Positions 15,920-24,607 of a DNA stretch of 64,000 nt are shown one piece after another. The stretch spans positions 1 to 64,000 of the forward strand of contig LNEE01000033.1 of assembly GCA_001464895.1 (NCBI GenBank), given 5' to 3'. This stretch comes from Betaproteobacteria bacterium Ga0077532 (lineage in GTDB: Bacteria; Pseudomonadota; Gammaproteobacteria; Burkholderiales; Ga0077523). Numbering within the stretch: the first letter of the stretch is position 1; each line of letters begins with the position of its first letter. Both the position numbers and the translations under genes were made by a program. Under the pieces are notes generated by a model. It was not told where the DNA came from. It did no database searches and was given only the letters and a program-made list of their open reading frames with translations.

Positions 15920-18900
15920 GTGAACTTCTCCCGCTTCTTCATCGACCGCCCGATCTTCGCGGCGGTCCTCTCGTGCTTTCTGGTGCTGGCCGGCCTCGCG
16001 GCCATGGTCGCCCTGCCGATCGCGCAGTACCCGGAGATCGCCCCACCCGTCGTGACCGTGCGCGCGATCTACCCCGGCGCCTCGGCGGCCACGCTCGAAC
16101 AGACCGTTGCAGCGCCGCTCGAGAATCAGCTGACCGGCGTGGAGGACATGATCTTCATGTCGTCCAATTCGGGTTCCAACGGCCTCCTGGAGATCCAGGT
16201 CACCTTCGCCATCGGTGCCGACGCCGACAAGGCGGCCCTCAACGTCAACAACCGCGTGAAGCAGGCCGAGGCCCGTCTGCCCGAGGAAGTGCGGCGCCAG
16301 GGCGTGACGGTCGAGAAGGGTTCGTCCTCGTTCCTCTTCGTGTACGGCATCTTCTCGCCCGACGGCACGTACGACGACCTCTTCACCAGCAACTACACGA
16401 CGCTCAACATCCTCGATGCGCTGAAGCGCGTGCCGGGCACGACGAACGTCCAGATCTTCGGCGCGAAGGACTACGCGATGCGGGTGTGGTTGCGACCCGA
16501 CCGCCTCGCCCAACTAAAGATCGCCCCGCAGGAGGTCGCCCGCGCGATCACCGAGCAGAACGCGCAGTTCGCCGCGGGCAAGGTGGGCCAGTCGCCGAGC
16601 GGCGGTCCGCAGGAGATGGTCTACACCGTCACGACGCGCGGCCGCCTGGCGGACGTGAAGGAGTTCGAGAACATCATCGTCCGGTCGGCCCCCGGCGGCG
16701 GCAATGTGCGCCTTCGCGATGTCGCGCGGGTCGAGCTGGGCTCGAAGGACTACGAGTTCGTCGGCCGGGTGAACGGCAAGCAGGCGACACTCGTCGGCGT
16801 GTTCCTGCAACCCGGCGCCAACGCGCTGGACGTGGCAGACCAGTGCAATGCGGTGATGGAGGACCTCGCGAAGCGCTTCCCGAAGGGCCTCGAATACGCG
16901 AACGTGTACGACACGACGCGCTTCGTGAAGGTGTCGATCCGTGAGGTGGTCAAGACGCTCGCGGAGGCCATGGCGCTGGTGTTCCTCGTGGTCTATCTCT
17001 TCCTGCAGAACTGGCGTGCGACGCTGATCCCGTTCGCCGCCGTGCCGGTGTCGCTCATCGGTACGTTCGCGGGCCTGTACCTGCTGGGCTACTCGATCAA
17101 CACGCTCACATTGTTCGGCATGGTGCTCTCGATCGGCATCGTGGTGGACGACGCCATCGTGGTGCTCGAGAACGTCGAGCGGATCATGCGGGAGGAAGGC
17201 GTCAGCGCCCGCGAGGCCGCCATCAAGGCGATGACGGAGGTCACGGGTCCGGTGGTCGCCATCGTGCTGGTGCTGTGCGCGGTGTTCGTGCCGGTGGCTT
17301 TCCTGGGCGGCCTGACCGGCGAGTTGTACCGGCAGTTCGCCATCACGATCGCCATCGCCGTGGTGATCTCCGGCTTCGTCGCACTCACGCTGACCCCTTC
17401 GCTTTGCGTGCTCATGCTGAAGAATGCGCACCATCAGCCGGGAGCGTTCTTCCGCGTGTTCAACCGCGTCTTCGACCGCATCACGCATCGCTACGCGAGC
17501 GGCGTGGGCTGGATGCTGCGGCGGGGCCTCATCGGCATGCTCCTCTTCGGCGGCATGGTCGCGGTCACGGGCTGGCTCTGGAAGAACACGCCAACCAGCC
17601 TCGTGCCCGACGAAGACACCGGCTACTACATCGGCGCGGTGTTCCTGCCCGATGGCGCCACGCTCCAGCGCACAGACGATGTCGTACTGAAGGTCACGGA
17701 GGCGATGCTCTCCAACCCGGCCAACGAGTACGCCGTGGCCTTCACAGGTCTCGACTTCCTCGGCGGCGGATTCCGCAACAGTGCGGCGACCATCTTCGGT
17801 TCGCAGAAGCACTGGGACGAACGGCCGGGCGTGGGCACCCATCAGCTGGTCGGCGAGTTCTACGGCAAGACGGCAGGCATCAAGGAAGGCCTCGTGCTGG
17901 CTTTCCCGCCGCCGCCGATCATCGGTCTCGGCAACTCCGGCGGTTTCGAGTTCTACATCCAGAATCGCGGGGAAGGCGGCCCGGCCCGGCTGAACGAAGT
18001 GCTGCAACAGTTCCTCGCGAAGGCGAACCAGGACCCGATGCTGGGCGGCGTGCAGACGCTGTGGCGATCGAACGTGCCGCAGCTGTTCGTGGACGTGGAC
18101 CGCGAGAAGGCGAAGGCGCTCGGCGTCCCGCTCGACTCGCTCTACAACACGATCGCCGCTTCGCTGGGCACCTACTACGTGAACGACTTCAACAAGTTCG
18201 GACGCACGTGGCAGGTGCTGATGTCGGCCGAGCCCGAGTTCCGCAAGCGGCCCGACGCGCTGGGTGAACTGCAGGTGCGCTCGTCCACGGGTGCGATGGT
18301 TCCGCTGAAGTCCCTGGCGACGATGCGCTTCACGTCCGGGCCGGATTCGCTGGACCGCTTCAACAACCTCCCTGCCGTGAAACTGCTTGGCCAGGGGGCG
18401 CCGGGAGTCTCGTCGGGGCAGGCCATCGCGACGGTGGAGAAGATCGCGGCAGAAGTCCTGCCGCCCGAGTTCAGCTACGACTGGGGCGGATCCTCGTTCC
18501 AGGAGAAGCGCTCGAGCGGCACGTCGAGCCTCGCGCTCGGCATGGCGGTCGTGATGGTGTTCCTCATCCTCGCGGCGCAGTACGAACGCTGGTCCCTGCC
18601 GTTCTCGGTGATGCTGGCCCTGCCCTTCGGCACCTTCGGCGCGCTGGCGGCGGTGTGGCTGCGCGGCATGACGAACGACGTGTACTTCCAGATCGGTCTC
18701 GTCACGCTGCTGGGCCTCGCGTCGAAGAACGCCATCCTGATCGTCGAGTACGCGCTGCTGAAGTACCAGGAGGGACTCTCGGCCTCCGCGGCGGCGCTCG
18801 AAGCGGCACGCCTGCGTTTCCGGCCGATCCTGATGACGTCCCTCGCGTTCATCCTCGGCGTGGTTCCGCTGGCCTTCTCGTCAGGCGCCGGTGCCGGCGC

Positions 18901-19135
18901 ACGGCGATCGGTGGGAACGGGTGTGATGGGTGGCATGCTGGCCGCCACCTTCCTCGCGATCTTCTTCGTGCCGATGTTCTTCCGGCTGATGACCGAACGC
19001 CGGCTGCACGAGAAGCGCACGACGCGCGAACTGCGCGAGGAGATCAGCCACCACCACCGGATCCGATCGGAGGCGGCGCACGTGCCGCACAAGGCCGTGG
19101 TGCCGAAGGACAGCGGGGAGTCGCCCGCCATCTAA
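15920..19135 (+). CDS. RND multidrug efflux transporter (AcrB/MexB, HAE1 type)
   Basis: This 1071-residue inner-membrane proton/drug antiporter starts with GTG. It has twelve transmembrane helices with two large periplasmic loops. Proton-relay residues are seen as VVDDAIVVLENVER in TM4 and LASKNAILIVEYA in TM10. The N-terminal FFIDRPIFAAVLS and the AGARRSVGTGVMGGM segment of the C-terminal helices are typical of HAE1 pumps. It is slightly longer than E. coli AcrB because of a charged tail with HHHRIRSE. It forms an operon with the adaptor, but no outer-membrane factor gene follows; the transcript ends at a strong terminator. The channel must be encoded elsewhere. Confidence 0.95.
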   Translation: MNFSRFFIDRPIFAAVLSCFLVLAGLAAMVALPIAQYPEIAPPVVTVRAIYPGASAATLEQTVAAPLENQLTGVEDMIFMSSNSGSNGLLEIQVTFAIGADADKAALNVNNRVKQAEARLPEEVRRQGVTVEKGSSSFLFVYGIFSPDGTYDDLFTSNYTTLNILDALKRVPGTTNVQIFGAKDYAMRVWLRPDRLAQLKIAPQEVARAITEQNAQFAAGKVGQSPSGGPQEMVYTVTTRGRLADVKEFENIIVRSAPGGGNVRLRDVARVELGSKDYEFVGRVNGKQATLVGVFLQPGANALDVADQCNAVMEDLAKRFPKGLEYANVYDTTRFVKVSIREVVKTLAEAMALVFLVVYLFLQNWRATLIPFAAVPVSLIGTFAGLYLLGYSINTLTLFGMVLSIGIVVDDAIVVLENVERIMREEGVSAREAAIKAMTEVTGPVVAIVLVLCAVFVPVAFLGGLTGELYRQFAITIAIAVVISGFVALTLTPSLCVLMLKNAHHQPGAFFRVFNRVFDRITHRYASGVGWMLRRGLIGMLLFGGMVAVTGWLWKNTPTSLVPDEDTGYYIGAVFLPDGATLQRTDDVVLKVTEAMLSNPANEYAVAFTGLDFLGGGFRNSAATIFGSQKHWDERPGVGTHQLVGEFYGKTAGIKEGLVLAFPPPPIIGLGNSGGFEFYIQNRGEGGPARLNEVLQQFLAKANQDPMLGGVQTLWRSNVPQLFVDVDREKAKALGVPLDSLYNTIAASLGTYYVNDFNKFGRTWQVLMSAEPEFRKRPDALGELQVRSSTGAMVPLKSLATMRFTSGPDSLDRFNNLPAVKLLGQGAPGVSSGQAIATVEKIAAEVLPPEFSYDWGGSSFQEKRSSGTSSLALGMAVVMVFLILAAQYERWSLPFSVMLALPFGTFGALAAVWLRGMTNDVYFQIGLVTLLGLASKNAILIVEYALLKYQEGLSASAAALEAARLRFRPILMTSLAFILGVVPLAFSSGAGAGARRSVGTGVMGGMLAATFLAIFFVPMFFRLMTERRLHEKRTTRELREEISHHHRIRSEAAHVPHKAVVPKDSGESPAI

Positions 19136-19153
19136 CACGGGTGGCAGCGCCAG

Positions 19154-19196
19154 CGAAGAGGGGGTGGAGCCGCCAGGTTCCACCCCCTCTTCGTTT
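19154..19196 (+). terminator. Rho-independent terminator of the efflux operon
   Basis: A perfect 15-bp stem (19154-19168 with 19179-19193, starting CGAAGAGGGGG) with a 10-base loop is followed by TTT. It lies 18 bp after the pump stop codon. The inverted copy can also stop transcripts coming from the glutathione transferase gene on the minus strand, which ends at 19256. Confidence 0.9.
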
Positions 19197-19255
19197 AGAA
19201 CGCGCAGCGCACCATCGCTGTTCGCAAAGGCACCGCGATGGCGCACATCGCGGAC

Positions 19256-19909
19256 TCAGAACTCCATGTCGAGTTCGTCGATCTCCTCCACCTCGGCTTC
19301 CGCTGCCGCGACCCATTCGAGCATCTCGGGCATCGCGAGCAGTCGGTCGGCGTAGCCCTGGCAGACGGGGTCCAGCGGCACGCCGTACGTGCGGAAGCGC
19401 GTCGCGACCGGCGCGTACATCGCGTCGGCCATGCTGCGCTTGCCGAACAGGAACGGCCCGCCGTAGGTGGCAAGGCATTCCCGCCAGATGGCCGTGACGC
19501 GCTCCATGTCGGCCAGGGCGCGACCCCAGATGCGATACCCGGTGAAGGTGCGCTTCAGGTTCATCGGCAGCGCCGAACGAAGACTGGTGAAGCCGGAATG
19601 CATCTCGCCGCACACGGCGCGACAGTGCGCGCGGGCGGCGCGGTCGGCAGGCAGCAGACCGCTCTTCGGCTTGATCTCGTGGAGGTACTCGGCGATCGCG
19701 AGCGTGTCCCACACCTTCACGCCTTCATGCACCAGACAGGGCACGAGGATGGAAGGTGAGAGCAGCAGCAGCTCCTTGCGCGAATCGGCATCGTCGGGCG
19801 ACACCACGATCTCGTCGAACTCGAGCTTGGCGAACTTCACCAGGAGCCAGCCGCGCAGCGACCAGGACGAGTAGTTCTTGCTGCTGATGGTGAGCGTGGC
19901 TCGGGTCAT
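19256..19909 (-). CDS. Glutathione S-transferase family protein
   Basis: This 217-residue protein has the two GST domains. The N-terminal thioredoxin-like part holds KNYSSWSLRGWLLVKFAKLEFDE and the cis-Pro region SILVPCLVHEG. The glutathione-gamma-Glu position, normally (E/D)S, reads DTLAIAEYL at about 69-77. The helical C-terminal domain has FGKRSMADAMYAPVATRF, a common GST N-capping segment. The acidic tail EAEVEEIDELDMEF is unusual. Substrate unknown; detoxification is the general family role. Its start at 19907-19909 is 181 bp from the divergent PHB depolymerase. Confidence 0.87.
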   Translation of the reverse strand: MTRATLTISSKNYSSWSLRGWLLVKFAKLEFDEIVVSPDDADSRKELLLLSPSILVPCLVHEGVKVWDTLAIAEYLHEIKPKSGLLPADRAARAHCRAVCGEMHSGFTSLRSALPMNLKRTFTGYRIWGRALADMERVTAIWRECLATYGGPFLFGKRSMADAMYAPVATRFRTYGVPLDPVCQGYADRLLAMPEMLEWVAAAEAEVEEIDELDMEF

Positions 19910-20090
19910 GGCGACGGATCTCCTCCCGCACTGCGCGCCGATGCCCCTGCGTCCGCGCGAGCGACGAATACTTCAGATGCTGTTCGCAATCGTCATGCCG
20001 GGGCCCGGGCGACATCCACTCCCGCGCTCGGGCGCGGAAGTTGCGAAATGAGCCCGCGGGCGAAAAGACCCGATCCACGGAACACCACGC

Positions 20091-21341
20091 ATGCTCTATC
20101 AGGCATACCAGGCACAGGCGGACCTCCTCTGGCCGGGGCGCACGTGGGCCAAGGCCCTCGCACCGTGGCTCGCCGGGCTGCCACCGGAGTCCCCGACGTT
20201 CCGGATGTTCAGCCGCACTGCCGCGGCGCTCGAAGTCTTCTCCCTCGCCGAGATCACGCACACGCGCCCCGACTTCGGCATCCGCTCGGTGATCTCGGGC
20301 GGCCACGAAGTCCCCGTGACCGAGGAGATCGCCCACGCCACGCCGTTCGCGACGCTGCTCCGCTTCCGAAAAGACACCGCGGTGCCGCAGCCGCGCGTGC
20401 TCGTCGTCGCGCCGATGTCGGGCCACTTCGCCACGCTCCTGCGCGAGACCGTTCGCACGCTGCTCGGCGACCACGACGTCTACATCACCGACTGGCACAA
20501 CGCGCGCGACGTCCCGCTCGCCGCTGGCCGCTTCGGGCTCGACGAGTACATCGAGCAGATGATGGATTTCCTCGGTGTGATGGGGCCGGGCGCGCACGTC
20601 GTGGCGGTGTGCCAGCCGTGCGTCGCGGCGCTGGCCGCCACGGCGCTGATGGCCGAGGACGACAACCCCGCCACCCCGCTCAGTCTCACGCTGATGGCGG
20701 GGCCCATCGACTGCCGCGTGAACCCGACGGCGGTGAACACGCTCGCGACGAGCAAGCCCATCGACTGGTTCGAGAAGAATCTCATCGCCACCGTGCCGAT
20801 GCGGTACCCCGGTGGATTCCGTCGCGTGTATCCCGGGTTCGTGCAGCTGATGGCGTTCATGAACATGAATCTCGAACGCCACGTGAATTCGTTCCGGGAG
20901 TACCACGACCAGATCGCCGCCGGCGAGGCCGAGAAGGCGCGCGCGAAGCGCACCTTCTACGCCGAGTACCTCGCGGTGGCGGATCTCCCGTCGGAGTTCT
21001 ACCTCGAGACGGTGGAGCGCGTGTTCCAGACCTACGACCTGGCCCGCGGTGCGCTCGAATGGCGCGGGCGCCGCGTGAACCCGGCTGCGATCCGCCGCAC
21101 GGCTCTCCTCACGGTGGAAGGCGAGAACGACGACATCTGCGCGCTCGGCCAGACGCTCGCGGCGCAGGACCTCTGCACGAGCGTGCGGCAGTTCATGCGC
21201 ACCCACTACGTGCAGACCGGCGTGGGCCACTACGGCGTGTTCAGCGGCGGACGCTGGAACAACTTCATCTACCCGGTGGTGCGCGAAGTCATCCAGGTGA
21301 GCGAGGTCTCGCGGGCGCGACTGCGGCTCGTGAAGGGCTGA
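20091..21341 (+). CDS. phaZ: Intracellular polyhydroxybutyrate depolymerase
   Basis: This 416-residue alpha/beta-hydrolase degrades intracellular PHB granules to hydroxybutyrate. The nucleophile is a Cys in VCQPC (Cys174), in place of the Ser of ordinary lipase boxes, as in the PhaZa1 type. The acid lies in GENDDICALGQT and the His in TGVGHYGVFSGGRW. N-terminal MLYQAYQAQADLLWP is typical. No signal peptide. It stands alone, without other pha genes nearby, divergent from the GST and convergent with the DUF2059 gene 25 bp downstream. Presence implies the organism stores PHB. Confidence 0.92.
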   Translation: MLYQAYQAQADLLWPGRTWAKALAPWLAGLPPESPTFRMFSRTAAALEVFSLAEITHTRPDFGIRSVISGGHEVPVTEEIAHATPFATLLRFRKDTAVPQPRVLVVAPMSGHFATLLRETVRTLLGDHDVYITDWHNARDVPLAAGRFGLDEYIEQMMDFLGVMGPGAHVVAVCQPCVAALAATALMAEDDNPATPLSLTLMAGPIDCRVNPTAVNTLATSKPIDWFEKNLIATVPMRYPGGFRRVYPGFVQLMAFMNMNLERHVNSFREYHDQIAAGEAEKARAKRTFYAEYLAVADLPSEFYLETVERVFQTYDLARGALEWRGRRVNPAAIRRTALLTVEGENDDICALGQTLAAQDLCTSVRQFMRTHYVQTGVGHYGVFSGGRWNNFIYPVVREVIQVSEVSRARLRLVKG

Positions 21342-21366
21342 CGCCCGCGCGGCGTGGTCGTCAGCG

Positions 21367-21870
21367 TCAGAGGTCGACGCCGCGCTCGCGGAAGCGCTGC
21401 TTGACGCGCTCCTGGATCTTCGGGGCGATGCTCACGCCCCACTTCATGCCCGCCTGCATGCTCTCCTGCGTCATCGCGGGCAGTTCCGCCGAGAGCTTGC
21501 GCCCGAGCGGCGTCTCGTAGAAGGCGATGAGACCGCGCACGTCCTCGTGCGTGAAGTGCCGCTGATACACGTCGACCACGAGATCCGCGAAGCCGCCGGT
21601 GGCAGTCATCTCGGCGGCGATCACCTCGTCGACGGCCTGCGGCAGCATGTCCATCACGTCGGCAGGAATGTCCGGGCGCGCGCTGCGCAGCGCGTCGTTC
21701 ATCTGCCGCACGATGTTGCTGCTGAACAACTGACCGATGCGGAACGCGCCGGTGAGGTCGAGCAGCCGGAGCACGTCCTGCCGCTTCGCTTCCGTGAGTT
21801 CATCGGCACGCGCCGACGGCATGTGCCACAGGCACGCGAGGGCGGCCAGCACGGCCAGGGTTCTCTTCAT
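21367..21870 (-). CDS. DUF2059 domain exported protein
   Basis: This 167-residue protein has a signal peptide (MKRTLAVLAALACLWHMPSA-RA). The C-terminal half, HFTHEDVRGLIAFYETPLGRKLSAELPAMTQ in pattern, is the DUF2059 signature (F-t-eed...l..FY.s..Gkk...k.P.....). Function is unknown; these are periplasmic helical proteins. Single gene with no evident partner. Start ATG 21870. Confidence 0.87.
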   Translation of the reverse strand: MKRTLAVLAALACLWHMPSARADELTEAKRQDVLRLLDLTGAFRIGQLFSSNIVRQMNDALRSARPDIPADVMDMLPQAVDEVIAAEMTATGGFADLVVDVYQRHFTHEDVRGLIAFYETPLGRKLSAELPAMTQESMQAGMKWGVSIAPKIQERVKQRFRERGVDL

Positions 21871-22209
21871 GTTCGCTCTCCAGACGAGGACACCGCGCGG
21901 CGGGGAGATCCGATCGTCTCACAGGCCAGTCCGGTGCGGCCCTGCGCCGTGGCAGCACCGCCGGGCCATGCGCGGGCAGGCCTGGAAAGCTCCCTTTGGG
22001 TCGATTCCGGCCGGGATCCCGACGGTGCGCGGAACCGTGCCAGACACCCCCTCGAAAATCTCTTCGAACGATAGATTTAGTGCTGGAGAAAACGACCATC
22101 CCGCCGTTAGCAACGGGGCGCGTCGTCGAAGCAAAGGGGCCGCCGGTCACGACCGGTCTGGCGCCACCCGTTCGGATCGTGCGCATGACCCGGAACGACG
22201 GTGGCACCG
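21871..22209. other. Intergenic region, no gene
   Basis: This 339-bp gap separates two divergent genes. It holds a somewhat AT-rich patch at 22060-22100 (ATAGATTTAGTG), which is probably promoter DNA for the peptidase-like gene. I see no RNA gene, repeat family member or credible small protein. Confidence 0.5.
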
Positions 22210-23028
22210 ATGTCCGTATCGCAGATTCTCCCGGCCTTCACCGGCCTGCAGCGCTGGCTCGAAGCCCGCATCCGCTCTCTGGCCTGGCGGGCTGCGCTGG
22301 CCCTGGCCTGCCTGTCGGCAGCCTCGACCCCCGCACTGGCCGACGCCCTCCAGGATGCCTTCCAGGCCGCCCGCAGCACCATCGTCCGCGAGGGCTGGAC
22401 CGCCCAACTCATCGTGGTCCACGATCGGAAGATCACCGTAGCCCTCGGCGCCCGATACCGCGAGCGGGTCTGCACCGTGTACGCCCTCCGCGACTCGCCC
22501 TATCTCGTCCAGACGCTGACCCAGCTCGAACAGCCCCAGCGCCGACCGTACCTCGAGGCCCTCTTCGCCCACGAACTCGGCCACTGCGAGGAACAGCACC
22601 TCGCCTCCACCGCCCCGGACCGGAGCGACGAACTGGAATCACCGCTATTGCTCGTGAAGGCCTACCGGGAATCGGACGGCGCGCTGCGCATCGCAGCCGA
22701 ACCGCGCGTCGTGCTGTGGAAGGAGATCCTTGCCGATGCCTACACCGGGATCTACCTGCGGGAGCGCCATCCGGCCATGGCCGACGCGCTCATGGCGTTC
22801 CACCTGCTCCAGCGGGCCTCGCGCGCGGCGAGCGACCCGGAGCACCTCACCTCGCCCTACCTGCACCAGGCCGACTTCACCCGGCAACCCGGGGAACGCT
22901 GGGCCGACGCCGCCATGCGGCTGCGCCGCGCCGGCGCCCCGACCGCCCGACCTGCCGCGCCCGGACCCGCACCGGACACGGAGATCGGGACCGCCGGGAT
23001 CAGCCCGCCGCCACGTAGGCCGTCTTGA
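22210..23028 (+). CDS. Exported zinc metallopeptidase-like protein
   Basis: This 272-residue protein is not assigned to a named family. An N-terminal hydrophobic segment (WRAALALACLSAASTPALA) reads as a signal peptide. FAHELGHCEEQH at about 118-129 is a HExxH zinc-peptidase site, and KEILADAYTGIYL downstream offers a third ligand of the Glu/Asp kind. The C-terminus is Pro/Ala-rich. GTG at 22201 is an alternative start three codons earlier. The 3' end overlaps the convergent aldehyde dehydrogenase gene by 29 bp. Likely a periplasmic or envelope protease; the substrate is unknown. Confidence 0.7.
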   Translation: MSVSQILPAFTGLQRWLEARIRSLAWRAALALACLSAASTPALADALQDAFQAARSTIVREGWTAQLIVVHDRKITVALGARYRERVCTVYALRDSPYLVQTLTQLEQPQRRPYLEALFAHELGHCEEQHLASTAPDRSDELESPLLLVKAYRESDGALRIAAEPRVVLWKEILADAYTGIYLRERHPAMADALMAFHLLQRASRAASDPEHLTSPYLHQADFTRQPGERWADAAMRLRRAGAPTARPAAPGPAPDTEIGTAGISPPPRRPS

Positions 23029-24445
23029 CCGTCGTGAAGAACTCCTGCGCGTAGCGGCCCTGCTCGCGGGCGCCGTAGCTGGAACCCTTCCGGCCGCCGA
23101 ACGGCACGTGGTAGTCCACACCCGCCGTCGGCAGGTTCACCATCACCATGCCCGTCTGCGCCGCCTTGCGGAAATGCGACGCGTACTTCAGTGACGTCGT
23201 GCAGATCCCGCCGACCAGGCCGAACTCGGTATCGTTCGCCACGGCAAGCGCCTCGTCGTAGTCGTTGACCGCGATCACCGATGCGACCGGCCCGAACACT
23301 TCCTCGCGGTTGATCCGCATCGTGTTCACCGTCTCGGTGAAGAGCGCCGGCTCCAGATAGAACCCGGGCGTCTCGCGCTCCAGGCGATTGCCGCCGAAGA
23401 CGAGCTTGCCGCCCTCCTTCTTCGCTTCTTCGATGTAGAAGAGGTCCTGGTTCAGCTGGCTCTGGTCCACGACCGGACCGATGTGCACGCCGGCCTTCAG
23501 CGCGTTGCCGATCACCAGACCCTTCATGCGCTCGATCATCGCCTCGACGAACCGATCGTGGATCCCCTTCGTCACGATCAGCCGCGACGACGCCGTGCAG
23601 CGCTGGCCCGTGGAGAAGAACGCCCCGTTCACCGCAGCCTCGACGGCCACCTTCAGATCAGCGTCGTCGAGGATCACGAGCGGGTTCTTGCCGCCCATCT
23701 CGAGCTGGAACTTCTTCATGCCGGCGACCGCCTTCTGCGCGACCTTGCGGCCTGTCTCGACGGAACCCGTGAACGTGATCGCATCGACGCGCGGATCGGA
23801 CAGCAGCGTCTCGCCTACCACCGAACCGCGACCCATCGTCAGATTGAACACGCCGGCCGGGAGGCCCGCGCGATGCAGGATGTCGGCGATGGCCCACGAC
23901 GAACCCGGCACCAGATCGGCGGGCTTGAACACCACGCAGTTGCCGTGCGCCAGCGCCGGCGCGATCTTCCACGCGGGAATCGCGGACGGGAAATTCCACG
24001 GGGCGATGATGCCGACGACGCCCACGGGCTCGCGCGTGATCTCTACATCGATGCCGGGCCGCACGGAGGGCAGCAGTTCACCGGAGCGGCGCAGCACCTC
24101 GCCTGCGAAGAACTTGAAGACGTTGCCCGCGCGGACCACTTCGCCCATGCCTTCGGCGAGCGTCTTGCCTTCCTCGCGCGAGAGCAGGCGGCCCAGCTCG
24201 TCCTTCCGCGCGATCATTTCCAGACCGGCCTTCTCGAGCATCTCGGCCCGGGCCTGGATGTTCGACGCAGCCCACGCAGGCGCCGCAGCGCGCGCGGCCG
24301 CGATCGCGGCGGTGGTCTGGGCGACGTCTGCCTGCGCGTACTCGCCGATCACGTCGTTCGTGTCGGACGGATTGATGTCGCGCGTCCAGGTGGCACCGGC
24401 GACCCACTCGCCGCCGATCAGGTTCTGGTATTGGGGGGTGCTCAT
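23000..24445 (-). CDS. NAD(P)-dependent aldehyde dehydrogenase (ketoglutarate-semialdehyde dehydrogenase-like)
   Basis: This 481-residue protein is a typical ALDH. Key motifs are IIAPWNFPSAIP (cofactor), FTGSVETGRKVAQKA, LEMGGKNP with the general-base Glu, and FFSTGQRCTASSR with the catalytic Cys, then the C-terminal EEVFGPVASVI and VPFGGRKGSSYG. N-terminal NPSDTNDVIGEYA resembles alpha-ketoglutaric semialdehyde dehydrogenases, which end pentose or glucarate oxidation by making 2-oxoglutarate. The precise substrate cannot be fixed here. Divergent from the aminotransferase; the 3' end overlaps the peptidase-like gene. Confidence 0.88.
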   Translation of the reverse strand: MSTPQYQNLIGGEWVAGATWTRDINPSDTNDVIGEYAQADVAQTTAAIAAARAAAPAWAASNIQARAEMLEKAGLEMIARKDELGRLLSREEGKTLAEGMGEVVRAGNVFKFFAGEVLRRSGELLPSVRPGIDVEITREPVGVVGIIAPWNFPSAIPAWKIAPALAHGNCVVFKPADLVPGSSWAIADILHRAGLPAGVFNLTMGRGSVVGETLLSDPRVDAITFTGSVETGRKVAQKAVAGMKKFQLEMGGKNPLVILDDADLKVAVEAAVNGAFFSTGQRCTASSRLIVTKGIHDRFVEAMIERMKGLVIGNALKAGVHIGPVVDQSQLNQDLFYIEEAKKEGGKLVFGGNRLERETPGFYLEPALFTETVNTMRINREEVFGPVASVIAVNDYDEALAVANDTEFGLVGGICTTSLKYASHFRKAAQTGMVMVNLPTAGVDYHVPFGGRKGSSYGAREQGRYAQEFFTTVKTAYVAAG

Positions 24446-24607
24446 CGTTGCTGTCCTCCGGAGGGAAGCGCGGATGCTAACGCAAACGTCGGGCGGTACG
24501 CGCTAACGGGGACGTGGGCCGGCCATCGGGCCGACGCCCGACCTGCGCACGCATTGTCCCGGCCGCCCGTGCGACAATCGCGCGCCTCGTTTCCACCCCT
24601 GCCGACC

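Noticed and set aside
16514-18007. 497-codon open frame on the minus strand inside the RND pump gene
   Set aside because: Same explanation: antisense shadow of a conserved transporter, with biased composition and no ribosome site.
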